Shown here: positions 8,464 to 16,951 of the stretch, one piece after another
How the letters are laid out: each line of letters opens with the position of its first letter
Position numbering within the stretch: the stretch's first letter is position 1
Assembly: GCF_009184865.1 (NCBI RefSeq)
Contig: NZ_CP045096.1
Location: forward strand, 5,208,001 to 5,272,000
Length of the DNA stretch: 64,000 bases
Reading direction: 5' to 3'
Source: Streptomyces phaeolivaceus
GTDB lineage: Bacteria; Actinomycetota; Actinomycetes; Streptomycetales; Streptomycetaceae
Position numbers and translations under genes: made by a program
The notes under the pieces: generated by a model
Seen by the model: only the letters and a program-made list of their open reading frames with translations
Told to the model about the DNA's origin: nothing
Database searches by the model: none

Positions 8464-9441
8464 ATGACGGGAAACCAGACCGGAAACGAGAACGTGAAGG
8501 CCCAGGGGCCGAAGCACAAGCGGGACCTGACGCGCCGCAAGGTCGTCGTGGCGGGCGCGGGCGCCGTGGCCGTGGTCGGTGTGGGCGGAGCGGTCGTGGC
8601 GACCGCGAGCGCGGACACGACCAAGAAGAGCGGGGCCGAGCCGCTCGCCTCCACCAGCGCCGGTGAGGAGTGCTACAAGCTCACCTCGGAGACCACCGAG
8701 GGCCCGTACTACATCGACGCGGACAAGCTCCGCCAGGACATCACCGAGGACAAGGAGGGCATCCCCCTCACCCTGCGCCTCAAGGTGATCGACAACGAGA
8801 CCTGCAAGCCGGTCCGCGACGCCGCCGTCGACGTCTGGCACTGCGACGCGCTGGGTCTGTACTCGGGCTACGAGAGCTTCTCCGGCGGCGGTGGCGGCGG
8901 CACTCCCCCCACCGACGCCCCCTCGGGCACCCCCACCGACGTGCCGACCGGCGAGCCCCCGGCCGGTGGCGGCGGTGGCGGCGGGCACGAGGAGCCGACC
9001 AGCGACACCCGCTATCTGCGCGGCACCTGGAAGACCGACCGGCAGGGCTTCGTCACCTTCAAGACGATCTTCCCGGGCTGGTACCAGGGCCGCTGTGCGC
9101 ACATCCATGTGAAGGTGCACGTCAACGGTGAGTGGACGGACGCCGGTTACGAGGGCGGCACCACCTGCCACACCGGCCAGTTCTTCTTCGACGAGGAGTC
9201 CGTCCTCGCGTCCGCAGAGGTCGAGCCGTACTCGACGTCCACGACCGAGCGCACCACCCTCGACGAGGACACGATCTACGACCAGAGCGGCGCCCAGGGC
9301 GGGCTGCTCAAGCTGAAGTACAAGAAGAACGACATCGCCAAGGGCGTCGTCGGCTCCCTCACGGTCGGCGTCGACCCGGACGCCACGAACACCGGCACGG
9401 ACGACGCGGCCCAGCCGAGCACTTCGGCCTCGGCGAGCTGA
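8464..9441 (+). CDS. Secreted intradiol ring-cleavage dioxygenase (copy 2)
   Basis: A 325-residue paralogue of the preceding gene, nearly identical in the catalytic core. It has a Tat-like signal (LTRRKVVVAGAG, about residues 22-33) and iron ligands Tyr133, Tyr207, His213 and His215. The internal Gly/Pro/Thr insertion (about 139-175) differs completely in sequence from copy 1, so that loop is evolving fast. An upstream in-frame ATG at 8383 would add 27 residues that do not look like signal sequence. The start at 8464 was chosen because it matches copy 1 in position relative to the conserved TTGACA...TAA(C/T)TTCC element. Confidence 0.88.
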   Translation: MTGNQTGNENVKAQGPKHKRDLTRRKVVVAGAGAVAVVGVGGAVVATASADTTKKSGAEPLASTSAGEECYKLTSETTEGPYYIDADKLRQDITEDKEGIPLTLRLKVIDNETCKPVRDAAVDVWHCDALGLYSGYESFSGGGGGGTPPTDAPSGTPTDVPTGEPPAGGGGGGGHEEPTSDTRYLRGTWKTDRQGFVTFKTIFPGWYQGRCAHIHVKVHVNGEWTDAGYEGGTTCHTGQFFFDEESVLASAEVEPYSTSTTERTTLDEDTIYDQSGAQGGLLKLKYKKNDIAKGVVGSLTVGVDPDATNTGTDDAAQPSTSASAS

Positions 9442-9467
9442 CGGACGGTCGCGCACGGTCCGCCACG

Positions 9468-9505
9468 AGGCCCGGAACCCCTCCCTCTTGGGTTCCGGGC
9501 CTTTT
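9468..9505 (+). terminator. Terminator after the dioxygenase pair
   Basis: A perfect 13-base stem (9468-9480 with 9490-9502), a 9-base loop and a TTTT tract immediately after. It closes the dioxygenase transcript. Confidence 0.85.
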
Positions 9506-9692
9506 GGTGTGCGCCGGGCGCCGCGCCGGGTACCCGCTGGGGAAGTCATCAGCGGACGCACAGGTTTCTCGTCGGACGATCACAGCGGGAGGCGGTGTGA
9601 TGGGACGTACAGGGTGAGAAACCCGTACGGGTCTTAGGGGTTGTACGGGGCGTAAGGGTTGTCGTGGTCGTAAGGGAACGCTGGAGGAGGCC

Positions 9693-10217
9693 ATGAAGCT
9701 GGCCGTGCTGGTGGCAGTGCTGCTGATCGTCGGGGCGGTGGTCGCGATCGTCGCGCAGCGGCGGTCCGTGGCCGAGCCCGGTCCGTCGTCCGACCTGGAC
9801 GCGGAGGCCGACGCCAACCGCTGGGTGGTGCGGCTGGGCGGCAGCCTGGCCGGTATCGACGTACGGGCGCAGGCCGGGGCGGGCGGCAGCGCCGCCGAGT
9901 CCCTGACCGACGCCACCGAACGCCTCCGCACCGCCCGCGCCCAGCTGAACCGGGCCCGCACACCCGACGAGTACGCGCGGGTCACGCGGACGGCGGTCGA
10001 GGGGCTGCGCCATGTGCACGCGGCCCGTACGGCGCTGGGCATGGAGCCGGGCACGGGTCCGGGGAGGCCGGGCGGGGACGGTCAGCTCGCGGTGCCGGTG
10101 GTGGTGCCGCCGGTCCGTACGGCGATCAGCAGCCCGCTCGACCAGGTCAGCCGGGTCGTCCGGAAGTCCGAGCGGCCCTCCAGAACGGCGAGCAGATCGG
10201 TCACCGCCGCCTCGTGA
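9693..10217 (+). CDS. Small membrane-anchored hypothetical protein
   Basis: A 174-residue protein of unknown function with an excellent ribosome-binding site (GGAGGAGG) before ATG 9693. Residues 4-21 form one hydrophobic anchor; the rest is soluble and helical, with an Asp/Arg-rich centre (about 70-115, ATERLRTARAQLNRARTPDEY). The last 45 codons overlap the 3' end of the convergent methyltransferase gene by 136 bases, and that stretch looks like a shadow of the other gene. The original stop codon may have been lost. Confidence 0.6.
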   Translation: MKLAVLVAVLLIVGAVVAIVAQRRSVAEPGPSSDLDAEADANRWVVRLGGSLAGIDVRAQAGAGGSAAESLTDATERLRTARAQLNRARTPDEYARVTRTAVEGLRHVHAARTALGMEPGTGPGRPGGDGQLAVPVVVPPVRTAISSPLDQVSRVVRKSERPSRTASRSVTAAS

Positions 10218-10690
10218 CCCTCAGGCCGGCCGGGGGCGGGTGTCAGGTCGTCGACGAGGTATGTGCCGCCGGCTGCCACCAGGTCCAGGGCGGCGGCGAG
10301 ATGGGTGAACTTGCCGGGCCAGGTGTCCGCGAAGACCAGGTCGAAGGGGGCGCCGTCGTACTCCTCCAGCCAGCGTCCGCCGTCCCCGGTGACGAAGGCG
10401 ACCCGTTCGTCGTCGCCGAACCGCTTGCGGGCGACGGCCTGGACGGAGTCGTCCAGCTCGACGGTGACCAGGGTCGCCGTCTCGTCCATCCCGTCGAGGA
10501 GCCAGGCGGTGCCCTCGCCGACACCGGTACCGAGTTCGAGGATCCGGCCTCCGGGGCGGCCGGCGGCGAGCGTGGCGAGCAGACTGCCGGTGCGGGGTTC
10601 GCACGACATGGTGAACCCGGCGGCGCGGGCCTCCTGCTGCAACTCGGTGAGGGAGGTGGGGAGTTGACTGAGCCTGGGAAAGTCGTCCAT
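10082..10690 (-). CDS. Class I SAM-dependent O-methyltransferase
   Basis: A 202-residue cytoplasmic enzyme with the Rossmann-type fold of the CaffeoylCoA/COMT O-methyltransferase family. The SAM-binding motif I is GRILELGTGVGEGTAWLLDG (about 48-67), followed by the acidic end of strand 2 (LVTVELDD) and motif IV (FDLVFADTWPGKF, about 116-128). The substrate cannot be told from sequence. It is divergent from the GPP34 gene and overlaps the convergent membrane-protein gene at its 3' end. Confidence 0.82.
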   Translation of the reverse strand: MDDFPRLSQLPTSLTELQQEARAAGFTMSCEPRTGSLLATLAAGRPGGRILELGTGVGEGTAWLLDGMDETATLVTVELDDSVQAVARKRFGDDERVAFVTGDGGRWLEEYDGAPFDLVFADTWPGKFTHLAAALDLVAAGGTYLVDDLTPAPGRPEGHEAAVTDLLAVLEGRSDFRTTRLTWSSGLLIAVRTGGTTTGTAS

Positions 10691-10773
10691 GGGGGGGATT
10701 CTGGGAGCGCGGGGGCGGCGGCCTCAACCGGATTGTTCGGAACCGGTGGCTTCCGGCCCACGTCGTATTGATC

Positions 10774-11478
10774 ATGACCATGTCGCCCGGTGCCACGCCC
10801 GCCCCCGCCCCCGTTCCCGCACCCGTTCCCGCCCCCGCCCCCGCCCCCGTTCCCGCACCCGCGACGCTCGGCGAGGAGATCCTCCTTCTCTCCCTCGACG
10901 ACACCACGGGTGAGGCCCGGCTCCCGCTGCGGACGCCCTACGCGATCGCGGCGGCGGCCCTGCTGGAGCGGTCGCTGTCCGGCGACGCCGACGGCTCCGG
11001 CGACGCCGACGGCTCCGCCGACGCGGTCCTCCCGGAGGACGCCGGGAAGTGGATCCACGCGCACAGCACCCGGGAGTACGAGACCGCGCTGCGGGGCGTG
11101 CTGGACAAGGGCCTGATCCGTGCGGAGAAGCGCCGTGTCCTGCTGGTCTTCCGCACGACCCGCTACCCGGAGGCCGACGGCACCGTGGAGTCCGCGTTGC
11201 GTGGGCGGCTGGCGGAGGTGGTGCTGAAGGGCGTCGAACCGGACCCCCGCACCGCCGCCCTGATCTCCCTCCTCCACCACGGCGACCTGCACACCCTCGC
11301 CTTCCCGGACGCCGACTCCGACGACTCCCCGGCGAGGCGGCGGATGGCCGAGATCGCCGAGCGCCACTGGGCCGACCCCGCGCTGCGCCGGATGGCCGAG
11401 ACCGCGGCGGCCACGGCGGCGGCCCTGACGGCGGCGTCGATGGTGACGACGGTGGTCATCATCACGGCGGTGACCTGA
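10774..11478 (+). CDS. GPP34 (GOLPH3-like) family protein
   Basis: A protein of about 234 residues. After an N-terminal Pro/Ala/Val low-complexity tract (about 5-32, encoded by hexamer repeats) comes the GPP34 phosphoinositide-binding fold: EEILLLSLDDTTGEARL, AIAAAALLERSLSGD, KGLIRAEKRRVLLVFRTTRY, and RTAALISLLHH. Actinomycetes have many GPP34 proteins, often next to conservon-type genes; their biochemical role is unknown. The C-terminus is hydrophobic (about 207-234). No ribosome-binding site is visible; ATG 10774 and ATG 10780 are both possible starts. Confidence 0.75.
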   Translation: MTMSPGATPAPAPVPAPVPAPAPAPVPAPATLGEEILLLSLDDTTGEARLPLRTPYAIAAAALLERSLSGDADGSGDADGSADAVLPEDAGKWIHAHSTREYETALRGVLDKGLIRAEKRRVLLVFRTTRYPEADGTVESALRGRLAEVVLKGVEPDPRTAALISLLHHGDLHTLAFPDADSDDSPARRRMAEIAERHWADPALRRMAETAAATAAALTAASMVTTVVIITAVT

Positions 11479-11505
11479 ACGCCACGCCTGCGCCTGAGCT
11501 CGTAT

Positions 11506-11551
11506 CGGTGCCGGTGCCGGTGCCGGTGCCGGTGCCGGTGCCGGTGCCGGG
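11506..11551. repeat. CGGTGC hexamer microsatellite
   Basis: A run of about seven GGTGCC/CGGTGC hexamers lies between the stop of the GPP34 gene and the stop of the convergent nucleotidyltransferase gene. Similar hexamer runs occur elsewhere in the window. Confidence 0.8.
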
Positions 11552-11563
11552 GTCGGCGTCCGC

Positions 11564-12325
11564 TCACTCGGTGTCCTCCTCCGGCGGGGACGCCAACGCC
11601 TCCTCCTCCAGGAGGCGTTCGGCGATGTCGTCGGCCCAGGTCTGGGCCCAGCGGCGGAGCCCGAGGACGGCCTCGGCGTCCAGGCCGTGGCGGGTGAACT
11701 CCCGGTCGTCGAGCCACTCGGTGCCCTCCAGACGGGACTGGAGGTCGGTGAGGTCGAAGGTGCCGGACGTGGCGGAGGTGTGGCGGCGGGCCAGTTCCTC
11801 CAGTTCGGCGACGGTCCGGTGGGCGCCGGCCGCGTGCACGGCGATCAGGTCGCGGGCCTCGCCCCGGTCGGCCACCGCCCGCACCTTGGTGCCGACCACG
11901 TCCTCCAGGGAGAGCGTGGGACCGAGCGCGGTCTCCACCGGCGGGTGCCAGAGGGTCTCCTTCAGCAGGTCGAGGGTGCGTTCCTCGGCCGTCGTGGGGT
12001 CGGCGACGAGGAGACGGGCGGAGAGCGGGGCCGTCTCCGCCGGGCGCACCAGCCAGCCGCGCTCCGTCAGACCGGCCCGGACCGCGGCGGCGATCCGCTC
12101 CATCGGGGCGGCGTGCTCCGTCGCCACCTCCAGGTCCCGGCCCGGCGGGCTCGCCTCGACCAGTCCGTGCGCCTGCGCCGCGAGGTCGCCGGTGAGGGCG
12201 AGACCGTAGGGGGCGCCGACGGCCAGCACGTCGGCGAGGAGATGACGGAGCTGGTCCGGGAGGAGCCGGTCGGGGAGGTGCTGGTCCGGGAGGAGCGGAC
12301 GGTGCCGGTCGGGGAGGTCGCTCAT
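11564..12325 (-). CDS. Nucleotidyltransferase-fold (AbiEii-like) protein
   Basis: A 253-residue protein from ATG 12325 (MSDLPDRH). The reading frame stays open far upstream, but this start fits the family. The core resembles the nucleotidyl transferase AbiEii/AbiGii-type superfamily seen in many actinomycetes: YGLALTGDLAAQAHGL, an RDLEVATEH segment in the position of the usual D-x-D metal motif, then LSLEDVVGTKVRAVADRGEARDLIAVHA. The motif here is D-L-E, so catalysis is uncertain. No partner antitoxin is seen next to it, so a toxin role is not supported. Confidence 0.6.
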   Translation of the reverse strand: MSDLPDRHRPLLPDQHLPDRLLPDQLRHLLADVLAVGAPYGLALTGDLAAQAHGLVEASPPGRDLEVATEHAAPMERIAAAVRAGLTERGWLVRPAETAPLSARLLVADPTTAEERTLDLLKETLWHPPVETALGPTLSLEDVVGTKVRAVADRGEARDLIAVHAAGAHRTVAELEELARRHTSATSGTFDLTDLQSRLEGTEWLDDREFTRHGLDAEAVLGLRRWAQTWADDIAERLLEEEALASPPEEDTE

Positions 12326-12399
12326 GGACGGATTATCACGGCCCCGGAGGTGGTTCCCCCGCCTTTCCCGGGCCGTACGGCCGTGGGCGCACCGGCCCG

Positions 12400-12996
12400 T
12401 CAGTACGGGCGTCGCCCCAGCCAGTTCCCCGGGGGATCGAAGTTGGCGACCACGTACGTCCAGCCGTCCCCGCACCTGGCCTTGGCCGCGCCGACGCGGG
12501 TCGAGGAGCGCCAGACCAGCTGGGTGTAGTGCAGGCACTCCCGGCCGTTGACACAGGCGTTGGCGGGGCGGTCGTAGTCGGGCTTCTCGTCGAGCCACAG
12601 ACGGGCCGCGTCCGCCAGGGAGTAGCGGGGGTTCGACCCCTTGGCCAGGTTCTCGCCGTACCGGCTGTTCGAGTGAACGAGTTCGCAGTCGGCGACCCGT
12701 ACCCTCGCCCAGGACCGGGCGTGCTCGGCGACGGACTCGTCCCAGACCAGCGGGGGGACGCCGACGTCGGCCCGTGCCTTGTTGACGACCGTCAGGAAGC
12801 CGCTGATCTCCGGCTTCCGCACGGGCCGCATGACCGGCGCGGTCGGTACGGCGCCGGTCACCCCGGCCGCCGTCGCCGTGACCGCCTCCACGACCGTGGG
12901 CCGGGGACCGACCGCCTGCGCCGCCCCCGGAGCGAGCGCCAACGTCGCCGCCGCGGTCGCCGCGGCCATCGTCCGCGCCCTGTCCCGTCGCACCAC
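12400..12996 (-). CDS. Secreted CAP/SCP (PR-1-like) domain protein
   Basis: A 198-residue protein. GTG 12996 is preceded five bases upstream by AAGGAGGA, which decides this start over the longer open frame. A signal peptide (about 1-28) is followed by a short linker and a CAP domain (about 65-198). The domain shows the His and Glu of the CAP cavity (HSNSRYGENLAKG), HYTQLVWRSSTRVGAAKARC, and a plant PR-1-like ending (GNWLGRRPY). CAP proteins are secreted, and the role of bacterial ones is not well defined. It is unlike the second CAP protein at 16049, which is of the YkwD type. Confidence 0.85.
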   Translation of the reverse strand: MVRRDRARTMAAATAAATLALAPGAAQAVGPRPTVVEAVTATAAGVTGAVPTAPVMRPVRKPEISGFLTVVNKARADVGVPPLVWDESVAEHARSWARVRVADCELVHSNSRYGENLAKGSNPRYSLADAARLWLDEKPDYDRPANACVNGRECLHYTQLVWRSSTRVGAAKARCGDGWTYVVANFDPPGNWLGRRPY

Positions 12997-13426
12997 TCGT
13001 TCCTCCTTCTGCTCCAACTTCCTTACTGGCGCTGCTACTTGTAGGCCAGGAAGGGGGTGGGCCGGGGGCGGCGGGAGCACCTGCCACCCCATCGGGGGAA
13101 TCGGGGCGGTTCCAGGTTTCGCGCCGGAGTGATCCGCCCGACTCGACGACGCCGACGTACCGTTCGCCGCGTGTCGCCTGCGGCCACTCCACCACGACCG
13201 ACGGCCGGCCGCCCGCCGAGACGGTCCGTTCGGCCGAGGTGACCGTGGGCGTGCCGGCCGGCTCGGTGGCCCGTCGGCCGGTGAGGCGGGTGGCGAGCCG
13301 TTGAACCAGATCCCCCGTCGAAGTCGGCGTGGTTCACCCGTCGTTGGCTCCGAGAACTTCTCAAGTTCAGTTAAGGGAAGGCAAGGCAAGGCAAGCTCAA
13401 AGGTCGACCCTCGATTGTCTTTTGAC
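12997..13426. other. 430-base region without an intact gene
   Basis: The right part holds a short AAGGC tandem repeat (about 13376-13395) just before the DUF4956 pseudogene. The central part holds what looks like the tail of a lost peptidase gene on the minus strand (separate entry). I see no complete gene. Confidence 0.6.
13095..13312 (-). pseudogene. Possible remnant of the C-terminus of a secreted S8-type peptidase
   Basis: In one minus-strand frame this region reads as a continuous beta-rich fragment with VTSAERTVSAGGRPSVVVEW and ATRGERYVGVVESGG. This resembles the pre-peptidase or fibronectin-like tails found at the end of Streptomyces subtilisin-like peptidases. There is no start, no catalytic domain and no proper end. 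The recognition is from memory of the family and is weak. Confidence 0.35.
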
Positions 13427-14042
13427 ATGGACCAGACCCTTCTCGTGGTCGCCGATCTGGCCGCCATCTCCGTGCTGACCTTCGCGGTCTACTTCCCGCG
13501 CCACCCACCGCCGGGACCTCATCGCCGCCTTCCTCGGCGTCAACGTCGGTGTCCTCGCGGTCGCGATGACGCTCAGCTCCTCGTCGGTCGGTATCGGCCT
13601 CGGGATGGGGCTGTTCGGCGTGCTGTCGATCATCCGGCTGAGGTCCAACGAGATCGCCCAGCACGAGATCGCGTACTACTTCTCCGCGCTCGCCCTCGGC
13701 CTGCTGGCCGGACTGCCGGAGGAGGTCAACGTCCTGTCGACCCTCCTCATGGCGCTGATCGTCGCCACGGTGTACGTCGGCGACCACCCGAGGCTCCTCG
13801 GCCGCTACCGGCAGCGCAGCCTGCGCCTCGACGCCGCCTACACCGACGAGGACGCCCTGCGCGCACACCTCGAAGTGCTGCTGGGCGGCCGGGTGGTGAA
13901 CCTGTCCGTGCAGAGCGTGGACCTGGTCAACGACATGACCCTGGTCGACGTCCGGTACGTCGTCACCGGCGACGAGGGCGCGCGGGCGCCCCGGGAGGCC
14001 GCCGGGCACCGGGTCGAGCAGGGGCCGGGGGTCCGGGCATGA
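13427..14042 (+). pseudogene. DUF4956 membrane protein, frameshifted by a 4-base duplication
   Basis: Reading starts at ATG 13427 (MDQTLLVVADLAAISVLTF) and is normal up to YFPRH. CCAC is then present twice in a row (13501-13504 and 13505-13508). Removing one copy restores a single 203-residue frame that continues RRDLIAAFLGVNVGVLA and runs to TGA 14042. The restored protein has about four membrane helices and the DUF4956 signature GLGMGLFGVLSIIRLRSNEI. In Streptomyces this gene normally precedes a VTC polyphosphate polymerase gene, and here ATGA at 14039-14042 overlaps that gene's start. As written the gene is broken. Confidence 0.85.
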
Positions 14043-15160
14043 CGGCCCTGGACTCCGTCGCCCCCGTGGTCGGGGCGCTGCGCCCCATCGGCCTCGACGA
14101 ACTCGTCGACCGTGCCGAGCTGCTGACCCGTCTGGACCGCAAGTACATGCTGCCGCTCATCGATCTTCCCCTCGTGGTGGGTGGGATGGATGAGGACATG
14201 CAGGTCCTGGAGGCGAACGCGGCCCTGTACAGCGCGGGCGACCTGACGATCGGCGGCAGCGGCTCGCTGACCGTGAAGGGGAACGGCAACGACGCGATCG
14301 CCGGGAAGGACGGGCTGGTCGTCGAGGGCGGGAACATCACCGTCGAGGCCGCCGACGACGGCATCCGGGGCAAGGACTACCTGGTCGTGAACGGCGGCAC
14401 GGTCGCCGTGACGGCGAAGGGCGACGGCCTGAAGTCCGACAACGCGGACGAGGAGGACACGGGGTACATCGCCGTCGCGGGTGGCACCGTCTCCGTGACG
14501 GCCGGCGGGGACGCCGTGGACGCGGACGGGAAGGTGGTGGCGTCGTACGTCACCTCGAAGACCATCCAGAACGTCGTCTACTCGGGTGCCGCGATCAAGT
14601 CCGGCGAGGAGTACACGGTCTACTCCGGCGGCACCACCTCCGGCACCGACACGGGCGGCCTCGCCGCCTCCGGCAGACTCGGCTCGGCGAAGAAGCTCAC
14701 CACGGTCACCGCGGGCGAGGCTCCGCAGGGCGGCGGCTTCGGGGCGGGCCGGGGGGTGGGGGCGGAGACCGGGGGTGAGGGGCTGAGCCGAGGAAGGAAG
14801 CCGGAGACCGCCGTCGCCGCCGGGCCTTGCCGACCCGGCGGCGACGGCGGTGCCGCCACCCGCGCCGGAACTCAGCCGCTCACCTCTGAGCCCGCCGGGT
14901 CCTCCGCGTTCCCCACGCCCTCCACGCCCTCCACGCCCTCCGGGTCCTCCGGGTCCTCCGCGAAGAGCTCCTCCGCGTGCGCGACCGTGCCGGCCAGGTC
15001 GAGCCAGGTGCTGACGCGGGTGGGATCGGAGCATGTGGTGATGCGTTCGCGGATATCGTCGGTGACGGGAATGCCACGCACCTCCAGGACGCGCAGAACC
15101 CCCTTGGCCTCCCCCTTTGCCTCCCCCTTTGCCTCCCCCTTGGCCTCCCCCTCCAGGTAA
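14039..15160 (+). pseudogene. Chimera: start of VTC polyphosphate polymerase joined in frame to the end of a carbohydrate-binding (Cthe_2159-like) protein
   Basis: Codons 1 to about 44 are the opening of a VTC-domain polyphosphate polymerase (GLDELVDRAELLTRLDRKYMLP). Without its catalytic tunnel residues the sequence then switches to the right half of a carbohydrate-binding domain protein of the Cthe_2159 type, with repeated GKDGLVVEGGNITVEAADDG and GKDYLVVNGGTVAVTAKGDG beta-helix turns. The two families are neighbours in the usual operon, so one internal deletion of about 2 kb would explain it. The frame lacks a normal stop and runs on into the 3' part of the convergent nuclease-like gene, overlapping it by 289 bases. 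Neither original activity is likely. Confidence 0.8.
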
Positions 15161-15849
15161 GCCGTCTCGCGGACTGTCCCCCGACCGGGGAAGTAGCTGA
15201 CGAAGCTCATGATGTCCCTCCACTTTTCTCCGGCGGGAGTGCCCCGCAGATTGACTTCCAGGAACTCGTAGAAGTAGTCGGCTGCCTTCCCGTCCGTCTC
15301 CTGAAGAGCGCGGCCCATCGCGTCCAGTATGTCCTCGATCTGAGCGCTACGGGCGTGTGCGAGAGCGGAGAAGGCGGCCATTGCGAGGCTGTTCGCCGCG
15401 GTCCGCGCGTCGGTGATCGCCGGAATGTTGTCCGGTCCGACGACCATGGGGTGGGTGCGCTGGGTGATCCAGCCGCGCGTGCCGCAGTCGAAGGGGCCTG
15501 ACGCCCACTTCGCGGTGCGCCGGTCCTGGCAGACGACGAGCAGCAGTACGGGCAGACGGTACTTGGACTGGAGGTACGAGACGTAGTACGGCCAACTCCT
15601 CCCCTTGTCCGGCTTTCGCTCGCCCTGTACTTCGACGGCGAGCATGAAGTCCTCCCCGTCGGACGGGCCGATGCGCAGCACGGTGTCGACGCGCCGCTCC
15701 AGCGGTTTGGTCTCCGTCACGTCGGTGGTGAGCGCGTCCACGGTCGCCTTCTCCGGAAAGGGGAGGCCCAGGACTCCGAAGACGGGTGCGAGGATCTCGG
15801 GCTTCTCCTGGAAGATGCGGTGCAGACCCTCATGGGCTGAAGTGACCAT
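14872..15849 (-). CDS. PD-(D/E)XK nuclease-like (Rpn/DUF4351-type) hypothetical protein
   Basis: About 325 residues from ATG 15849 (MVTSAHEGLHRIFQ); a GTG at 15906 in the same frame would add 19 residues. The region around VDTVLRIG...DFMLAVEVQGERKPDKG has the spaced D and E-x-Q of a PD-(D/E)XK nuclease, as in Rpn/PDDEXK-family proteins. Near the C-terminus are four to five tandem Glu-Ala-Lys-Gly units (encoded by a 12-base repeat at about 15100-15160), then a helical region. Such proteins are common orphans in Streptomyces and their role is unclear. The acidic tail (EDPEDPEGVEGVEG) is also repetitive. Confidence 0.65.
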   Translation of the reverse strand: MVTSAHEGLHRIFQEKPEILAPVFGVLGLPFPEKATVDALTTDVTETKPLERRVDTVLRIGPSDGEDFMLAVEVQGERKPDKGRSWPYYVSYLQSKYRLPVLLLVVCQDRRTAKWASGPFDCGTRGWITQRTHPMVVGPDNIPAITDARTAANSLAMAAFSALAHARSAQIEDILDAMGRALQETDGKAADYFYEFLEVNLRGTPAGEKWRDIMSFVSYFPGRGTVRETAYLEGEAKGEAKGEAKGEAKGVLRVLEVRGIPVTDDIRERITTCSDPTRVSTWLDLAGTVAHAEELFAEDPEDPEGVEGVEGVGNAEDPAGSEVSG

Positions 15850-16048
15850 GAGGCGGAACCTACGGCCCATCTCACCCCGAAATGAGCCCACTTGGGGCGT
15901 GGTCACTCATTCGAGCGAGGAAGAAACGTTCACATCAGCGCGGGTGACTGCGCTCCGGCGAAGGAGTGGGAGGACGCGCCCCCGCTCCCGCAGGCACCCG
16001 CTCCCCCGCAGCCGCCCCACCGCCGTCGCCAAGCGCGGCGCCCGGTGG

Positions 16049-16951
16049 TTACGCCGGTGAGCCGAAGTTCTGGGTCCAGTAGTTGCCGGGGCCCGCCAGG
16101 CCGATGCCTATTTCCTTGAAGGCGCAGTTGAGGATGTTTGCCTTGTGGCCGGGGCTGTTCATCCAGCCGTCCATGACGCTGTCGGCGGTGCCGTACCCGG
16201 CGGCGACGTTCTCGCCCGCGGTGCTGAACCTGTAGCCGACGCGCGCGAGCCGGTCGGTCATGGAGGAGCCGTCGGAGCCGGTGTGGGACATGTTCTGGTG
16301 GTCGGCCATGTCCTGGCTGTGGTCCCGCGCGGCCTTGGTGAGCTTGGTGTCCACGGTCACCGGCGAGCAACCCGCCTTCTCACGCTCGGCGTTGACGAGG
16401 GTCAGCACCCGTGCCGTGGGACCGGAATCCGTGTCGTCGTCGGAGGCGGCGGGCGCGGTGGTGTCGGACCGCGCGGCCTTCGTCGCCTTGGGCGCGACCG
16501 GCGTCGAGGTGGTCCGGTCCGGGGTGTCGGCGGCCTCGGGCGTGGACTTCGCCGCCGGGCTGCCGGACTTCGAGGGGGACGCGCTCGGGCTCGCGGAGCG
16601 CGACGGGCGCTTCTTGCGCGAGGGGGTGGGGGAGGCGCTCGCGGAGGCCTCCGTCGCGGTCGGGGTGGGGGTGCGCGAGGGCTCCCGGGCGGCGACCGTG
16701 TCCGCCTTGTCCCCTCCCCACCACGAGGACGCCACACCGCTCAGGTCGCCCAGCCCGACGCCACCGGCCAGCGCGACCGTGGGTATCCCGACCGCGCCCA
16801 CCATCAGCAGCACCGCGCCGGCGACGGCAGTCTTGCGGCGCCTCGTCCTCGCGCGTGCCGTCCCCGGGCGCCGGGCCCCCGAACGGGTCGTCTCCGAACG
16901 GGTCGTCTCCGAGCCCTTCGTCTTCCGGCGATGGCTGTTCGAACGTGACAT
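16049..16951 (-). CDS. Secreted YkwD-type CAP domain protein
   Basis: A 300-residue protein from ATG 16951 (MSRSNSHRRK). A basic N-terminus precedes one hydrophobic segment (about 42-63), giving a membrane anchor or signal peptide. A long Ser/Thr/Pro/Lys-rich linker follows (about 85-175). The CAP domain (about 180-300) is of the bacterial YkwD type: LTLVNAEREKAGCSPV, ARDHSQDMADHQNMSHTGSDGSS, GENVAAGYGTADSVMDGWMNSPGHKANILN, GLAGPGNYWTQNFG. The His and Glu residues of the CAP cavity are present. It probably acts at the cell surface; its ligand is unknown. Confidence 0.9.
   Translation of the reverse strand: MSRSNSHRRKTKGSETTRSETTRSGARRPGTARARTRRRKTAVAGAVLLMVGAVGIPTVALAGGVGLGDLSGVASSWWGGDKADTVAAREPSRTPTPTATEASASASPTPSRKKRPSRSASPSASPSKSGSPAAKSTPEAADTPDRTTSTPVAPKATKAARSDTTAPAASDDDTDSGPTARVLTLVNAEREKAGCSPVTVDTKLTKAARDHSQDMADHQNMSHTGSDGSSMTDRLARVGYRFSTAGENVAAGYGTADSVMDGWMNSPGHKANILNCAFKEIGIGLAGPGNYWTQNFGSPA

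Noticed and set aside
11564..12325. Type IV toxin-antitoxin system
   Set aside because: The AbiEii-like protein has no adjacent AbiEi-type antitoxin gene and its metal-binding motif is atypical.
15100..15160. CRISPR-like repeat
   Set aside because: The repeats are a contiguous 12-base coding repeat (Glu-Ala-Lys-Gly) without spacers.
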